Below are positions 8,475 to 9,879 of a stretch of DNA of 9,879 nt, piece after piece. The stretch is from an uncultured Prevotella sp. (GTDB taxonomy: Bacteria; Bacteroidota; Bacteroidia; Bacteroidales; Bacteroidaceae). Position 1 is the first letter of the stretch, and every line of letters begins with the position of its first letter. A program made the translations under genes and the position numbers. The stretch covers positions 1 to 9,879 of the forward strand of contig USCM01000052.1 in the NCBI GenBank assembly GCA_900553155.1. Reading direction: 5' to 3'. The notes under the pieces were generated by a model. The model was given only the letters and a program-made list of their open reading frames with translations, had not been told where the DNA came from and did not search any database.

Positions 8475-8521
8475 AAAGATACGCAATGGATTTTTTTAGT
8501 CTAAAGTAAAGTCGTATCTTT
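8475..8521. repeat. 9-bp perfect inverted repeat bracketing a promoter
   Basis: AAAGATACG (8475-8483) and its exact reverse complement CGTATCTTT (8513-8521) are 29 nt apart. The right arm covers nearly all of the TATCTTTG -7 box, and the T-run that may act as -33 lies between the arms. Each arm is followed by CAATG (directly after the left, after one extra base on the right). The geometry suits a repressor site or DNA loop, but the binding factor is unknown. Confidence 0.6.
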
Positions 8522-8522
8522 G
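8492..8522 (+). promoter_or_regulatory. Promoter for the short hairpin RNA
   Basis: TATCTTTG at 8515-8522, followed by CA, is an exact Bacteroidota -7 box in its commonest form. A T-run (8491-8497) sits 19 nt upstream where a TTTG-like -33 element belongs, although the G is missing. Transcription would start near 8526 and meet the terminator hairpin within about 70 nt. Confidence 0.65.
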
Positions 8523-8526
8523 CAAT

Positions 8527-8596
8527 GTAGTTTTTTCTCATTAATTAGCTATCTGGGTCTCAGCTCTTCGTGATGAAGGGTTGGGACATTTTTTTA
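8527..8596 (+). ncRNA. Putative small RNA or attenuated leader of about 70 nt
   Basis: Between a good -7 box (8515-8522) and a T-run (8589-8595) lies a short unit with no reading frame longer than about a dozen codons. Its first ~30 nt are U-rich and look unstructured. It ends in a 13-bp hairpin that includes four G-U pairs. No known RNA family was recognised. The unit may be an independent small RNA, or a leader whose terminator is sometimes bypassed to feed the BlaI-type gene about 185 nt downstream. The exact ends are estimates. Confidence 0.5.
8557..8595 (+). terminator. Intrinsic terminator with 13-bp GU-containing hairpin
   Basis: GTCTCAGCTCTTC (8557-8569) pairs with GAAGGGTTGGGAC (8575-8587) over 13 consecutive positions, counting G-U pairs, around the 5-nt loop GTGAT. 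After one A come seven Ts (8589-8595). Because the G-U pairs become A-C mismatches on the other strand, the signal works only on the plus strand. It ends the short RNA and would also stop read-through from the protease gene. Confidence 0.75.
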
Positions 8597-8680
8597 TTAA
8601 TTGCCGGTTAATATCTAATAACTACAATCATATATCTAACAAAATACGTTAAAAACACCATTCCATTAATAGCTTTTCTT

Positions 8681-8703
8681 TATATTCGCAAACAACGAAT
8701 ATA
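8681..8703. promoter_or_regulatory. Inverted repeat, candidate repressor operator
   Basis: TATATTCG (8681-8688) and CGAATATA (8696-8703) are perfect 8-bp inverted arms around a 7-nt spacer, CAAACAA. The site overlaps the -33 to -7 part of the candidate promoters at 8702-8720, a normal place for a repressor. BlaI-family proteins bind dyads in the promoter of their own operon, so self-repression by the downstream BlaI-type protein is an attractive inference, but the arms do not match the staphylococcal TACA/TGTA operator. Confidence 0.5.
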
Positions 8704-8720
8704 CATTTGCTGTACCTTTG
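8702..8720 (+). promoter_or_regulatory. Promoter region of the BlaI-type/M56 operon, two -7 boxes
   Basis: Two exact TAnnTTTG matches lie 11 bp apart: TACATTTG (8702-8709) and TACCTTTG (8713-8720). The first has a weak TTTA 19 nt upstream (8679-8682); the second lacks a -33 match. The leader to the ATG at 8781 is about 55-70 nt and contains the palindrome ATCTAAATTATTAGAT (8731-8746; 6-bp arms, 4-nt centre). A dyad TACA-N5-TGTA (8702-8714) overlaps both boxes. Confidence 0.55.
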
Positions 8721-8780
8721 CCAATAGAAAATCTAAATTATTAGATAAACCAATAACCCCAATAATAAACTACAGAAAGG

Positions 8781-9185
8781 ATGAAAGAATTCAATACATT
8801 AACACGTGCCGAGATGCAGATAATGAACATTCTGTGGGATAAAGGTTGCGGTATGACTACACACGAGATAATAGACGCTTATCCCGAGCCACGTCCAGCC
8901 TACTCCACTATCGCCACGTTTATGAAGATTCTTACGCACAAGCAGTACGTTACATCCTACAAGCGTGACGGCGGAGGCAAGACATACGTGTTTACTCCAC
9001 TCATAACAAGAGCCGAATACACACGTCATGCAATGAAGGAGGTAAAAAAATCGTTCTTTGGCGGAAGCCTACACTCGCTCATCTCGTTCTTTGTTAAGGA
9101 AGAGAATATATCTGACGAGGAACTGGATGAGATACTAAGCTTGATAGACAAAGGAACGCAGAAAAGAGACAATTCAAAACAGTAA
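8781..9185 (+). CDS. BlaI/MecI/CopY-family transcriptional repressor
   Basis: This 134-residue protein is a winged-helix repressor of the penicillinase-repressor family, which binds DNA as a dimer and is inactivated by proteolysis. The N-terminal ~75 residues carry the family pattern: 'LTRAEMQIMNILWDKG', a helix-turn-helix region ending in 'AYSTIATFMKILTHKQYV', and a wing with 'GGGKTYVFTPL'. The C-terminal part (about 78-125, with 'SLISFFVKEENISDEELDEI') is the dimerisation region. Length is about normal for the family (BlaI is about 126 residues). The M56 metallopeptidase gene starts 6 nt downstream, so the two are surely co-transcribed, as in blaR1-blaI and mecR1-mecI pairs. No beta-lactamase or penicillin-binding protein gene is in view, so 'BlaI' names the family, not a proven resistance role. 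AGAAAGG immediately precedes the ATG, too close to act as a classical SD. Confidence 0.93.
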   Translation: MKEFNTLTRAEMQIMNILWDKGCGMTTHEIIDAYPEPRPAYSTIATFMKILTHKQYVTSYKRDGGGKTYVFTPLITRAEYTRHAMKEVKKSFFGGSLHSLISFFVKEENISDEELDEILSLIDKGTQKRDNSKQ

Positions 9186-9191
9186 AACCCT

Positions 9192-9879
9192 ATGATACTA
9201 CATTATATTATAAAAACGGCATTGGTATTGGCTATGCTATACGTTTGCATCATGCCATTGCTTGAGAAGGAGACATTTCACCGGCTCAATAGAATAATAA
9301 TACTTGGATGTCTAATCCTGTCGTTCGCTGTTCCATTGATACACATCACCAGTGGCACAAATTCTACTGTAGCCATGGTTCGCCAGGCTGTACAGCTACC
9401 AGAAATAATGATAGACGGCAATGGAAGCAAACTGCCTACATGGAATTTGGCAGACATCATAATCTGTATATATACAATAGGTGTCGTGGCAATATTCTTT
9501 ATTACAGTAGTTCAAACTGCCTCTCTGATACAGCGTTTGCGCAAATGCGAGCACATCGCCGACAACAGCGGCAACACCATAGTTCTTACCGATTATGCAA
9601 TAAGTCCGTTCTGCTTCTTCCACTACATAGTGATGAGCCGCGACGACTATGCCAACAACCGCGGTTTCATACTCACACACGAGCAGGAGCACATACGCTT
9701 ACACCACTACATCGACCTCGTCGTTCTTCAAGTAGCCACAATTATACAATGGTTCAATCCCTTCGTGTGGCTGATAGGCAAGAATCTTAAAACCATACAC
9801 GAATTTGAGGTGGATGAGGCAGTATTAAACAAAGGCATTGATGCAACACAATATCAACAATTTCTTGTAATAAAGGCGG
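9192..9879 (+). CDS. M56-family (BlaR1-like) membrane metallopeptidase, 5' part
   Basis: The frame opens with ATG at 9192 and runs off the window, giving 229 residues. Three or four hydrophobic segments are visible, near residues 3-23, 34-53, 85-109 and 175-195. The zinc-metalloprotease signature HEQEH is at 163-167 (Glu164 catalytic), and 'HEFEVDEAVL' (203-212) supplies the third zinc ligand, most likely Glu204, by alignment with the ELACD motif of BlaR1. 'WFNPFVWLIG' just before it is also typical of M56. Known members sense a signal through a C-terminal extracytoplasmic domain and destroy or trigger destruction of the partner repressor. That domain lies outside the window, so it could be a penicillin sensor, a TonB-like domain or something else. 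It is 6 nt after the BlaI-type gene and part of its operon. Confidence 0.92.
   Translation, partial: MILHYIIKTALVLAMLYVCIMPLLEKETFHRLNRIIILGCLILSFAVPLIHITSGTNSTVAMVRQAVQLPEIMIDGNGSKLPTWNLADIIICIYTIGVVAIFFITVVQTASLIQRLRKCEHIADNSGNTIVLTDYAISPFCFFHYIVMSRDDYANNRGFILTHEQEHIRLHHYIDLVVLQVATIIQWFNPFVWLIGKNLKTIHEFEVDEAVLNKGIDATQYQQFLVIKA

Larger units (their letters stand above)
8399..8780. other. Gene-free regulatory stretch between protease and repressor genes
   Basis: This 382-nt AT-rich region contains no convincing open reading frame. It holds a weak hairpin after the protease gene (TCAAC/GTTGA at 8412-8416 and 8420-8424, no T-run), a 9-bp inverted repeat around a promoter (8475-8521), a short terminated transcript (about 8527-8596), two ATATCTAA direct repeats 21 bp apart (8611-8618 and 8632-8639), and a second promoter region with an inverted repeat (8681-8720) before the BlaI-type gene. 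These elements are listed separately. Confidence 0.7.

Noticed and set aside
8573..8611. Twelve-codon frame encoding MKGWDIFLLIAG, suggestive of a tiny hydrophobic peptide
   Set aside because: Its ATG is in the loop and right arm of the terminator hairpin and it reads through the T-run, so phenylalanine/leucine codons are expected by chance; no ribosome binding site is seen.
9308..9790. 160-residue plus-strand open frame near the right edge
   Set aside because: The frame from 9192 encodes an M56 protease with HEQEH and membrane segments through the same bases, so this one is a shadow.

Overview
The window looks like chromosomal DNA from a member of the Bacteroidales, most likely Prevotella or a close relative (genus is an inference). 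The reasons are promoters of the Bacteroidota type (TAnnTTTG at about -7, in one case with TTTG 19 nt upstream), almost no Shine-Dalgarno sequences, heavy use of ATA for isoleucine in ordinary genes, and the protein families present: a RecD/PIF1-like helicase with a C-terminal HRDC domain, a lipoprotein clostripain-family protease, and a BlaI/M56 pair.

Layout. Bases 1-1014 (+) are the 3' end of an ABC-2 type exporter permease. It converges on a helicase gene at 1117-3324 (-). The gap between them holds three 16-bp repeats at an exact 25-bp period, then a strong bidirectional hairpin terminator. The helicase diverges from a Cof-type HAD phosphatase (3517-4299, +), and the gap between the two carries a -7 box on each strand. 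Next comes valS (4422-7133, +) with its own -7 box. After a probable terminator there is a lipoprotein cysteine protease of family C11 (7238-8398, +). A 382-nt gene-free stretch (8399-8780) follows. It holds a promoter, a short T-tailed hairpin transcript that looks like a small RNA or attenuated leader, several inverted repeats and a second promoter region. The window ends in an operon of a BlaI/MecI-type repressor (8781-9185, +) and an M56 (BlaR1-like) membrane metallopeptidase (9192 to the edge, +, incomplete).

How the genes relate. valS, the HAD phosphatase and the helicase look like separately transcribed housekeeping genes. The BlaI and M56 genes are 6 nt apart and should form a signal-responsive repressor/antirepressor-protease unit. 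No beta-lactamase is visible, so the unit's target and signal are unknown. The least explained part is 8399-8780: a compact transcription unit with a GU-rich 13-bp hairpin and nested inverted repeats lying over promoter elements. No mobile element, CRISPR array, tRNA or rRNA was found, and no complete new multi-gene system is evident.
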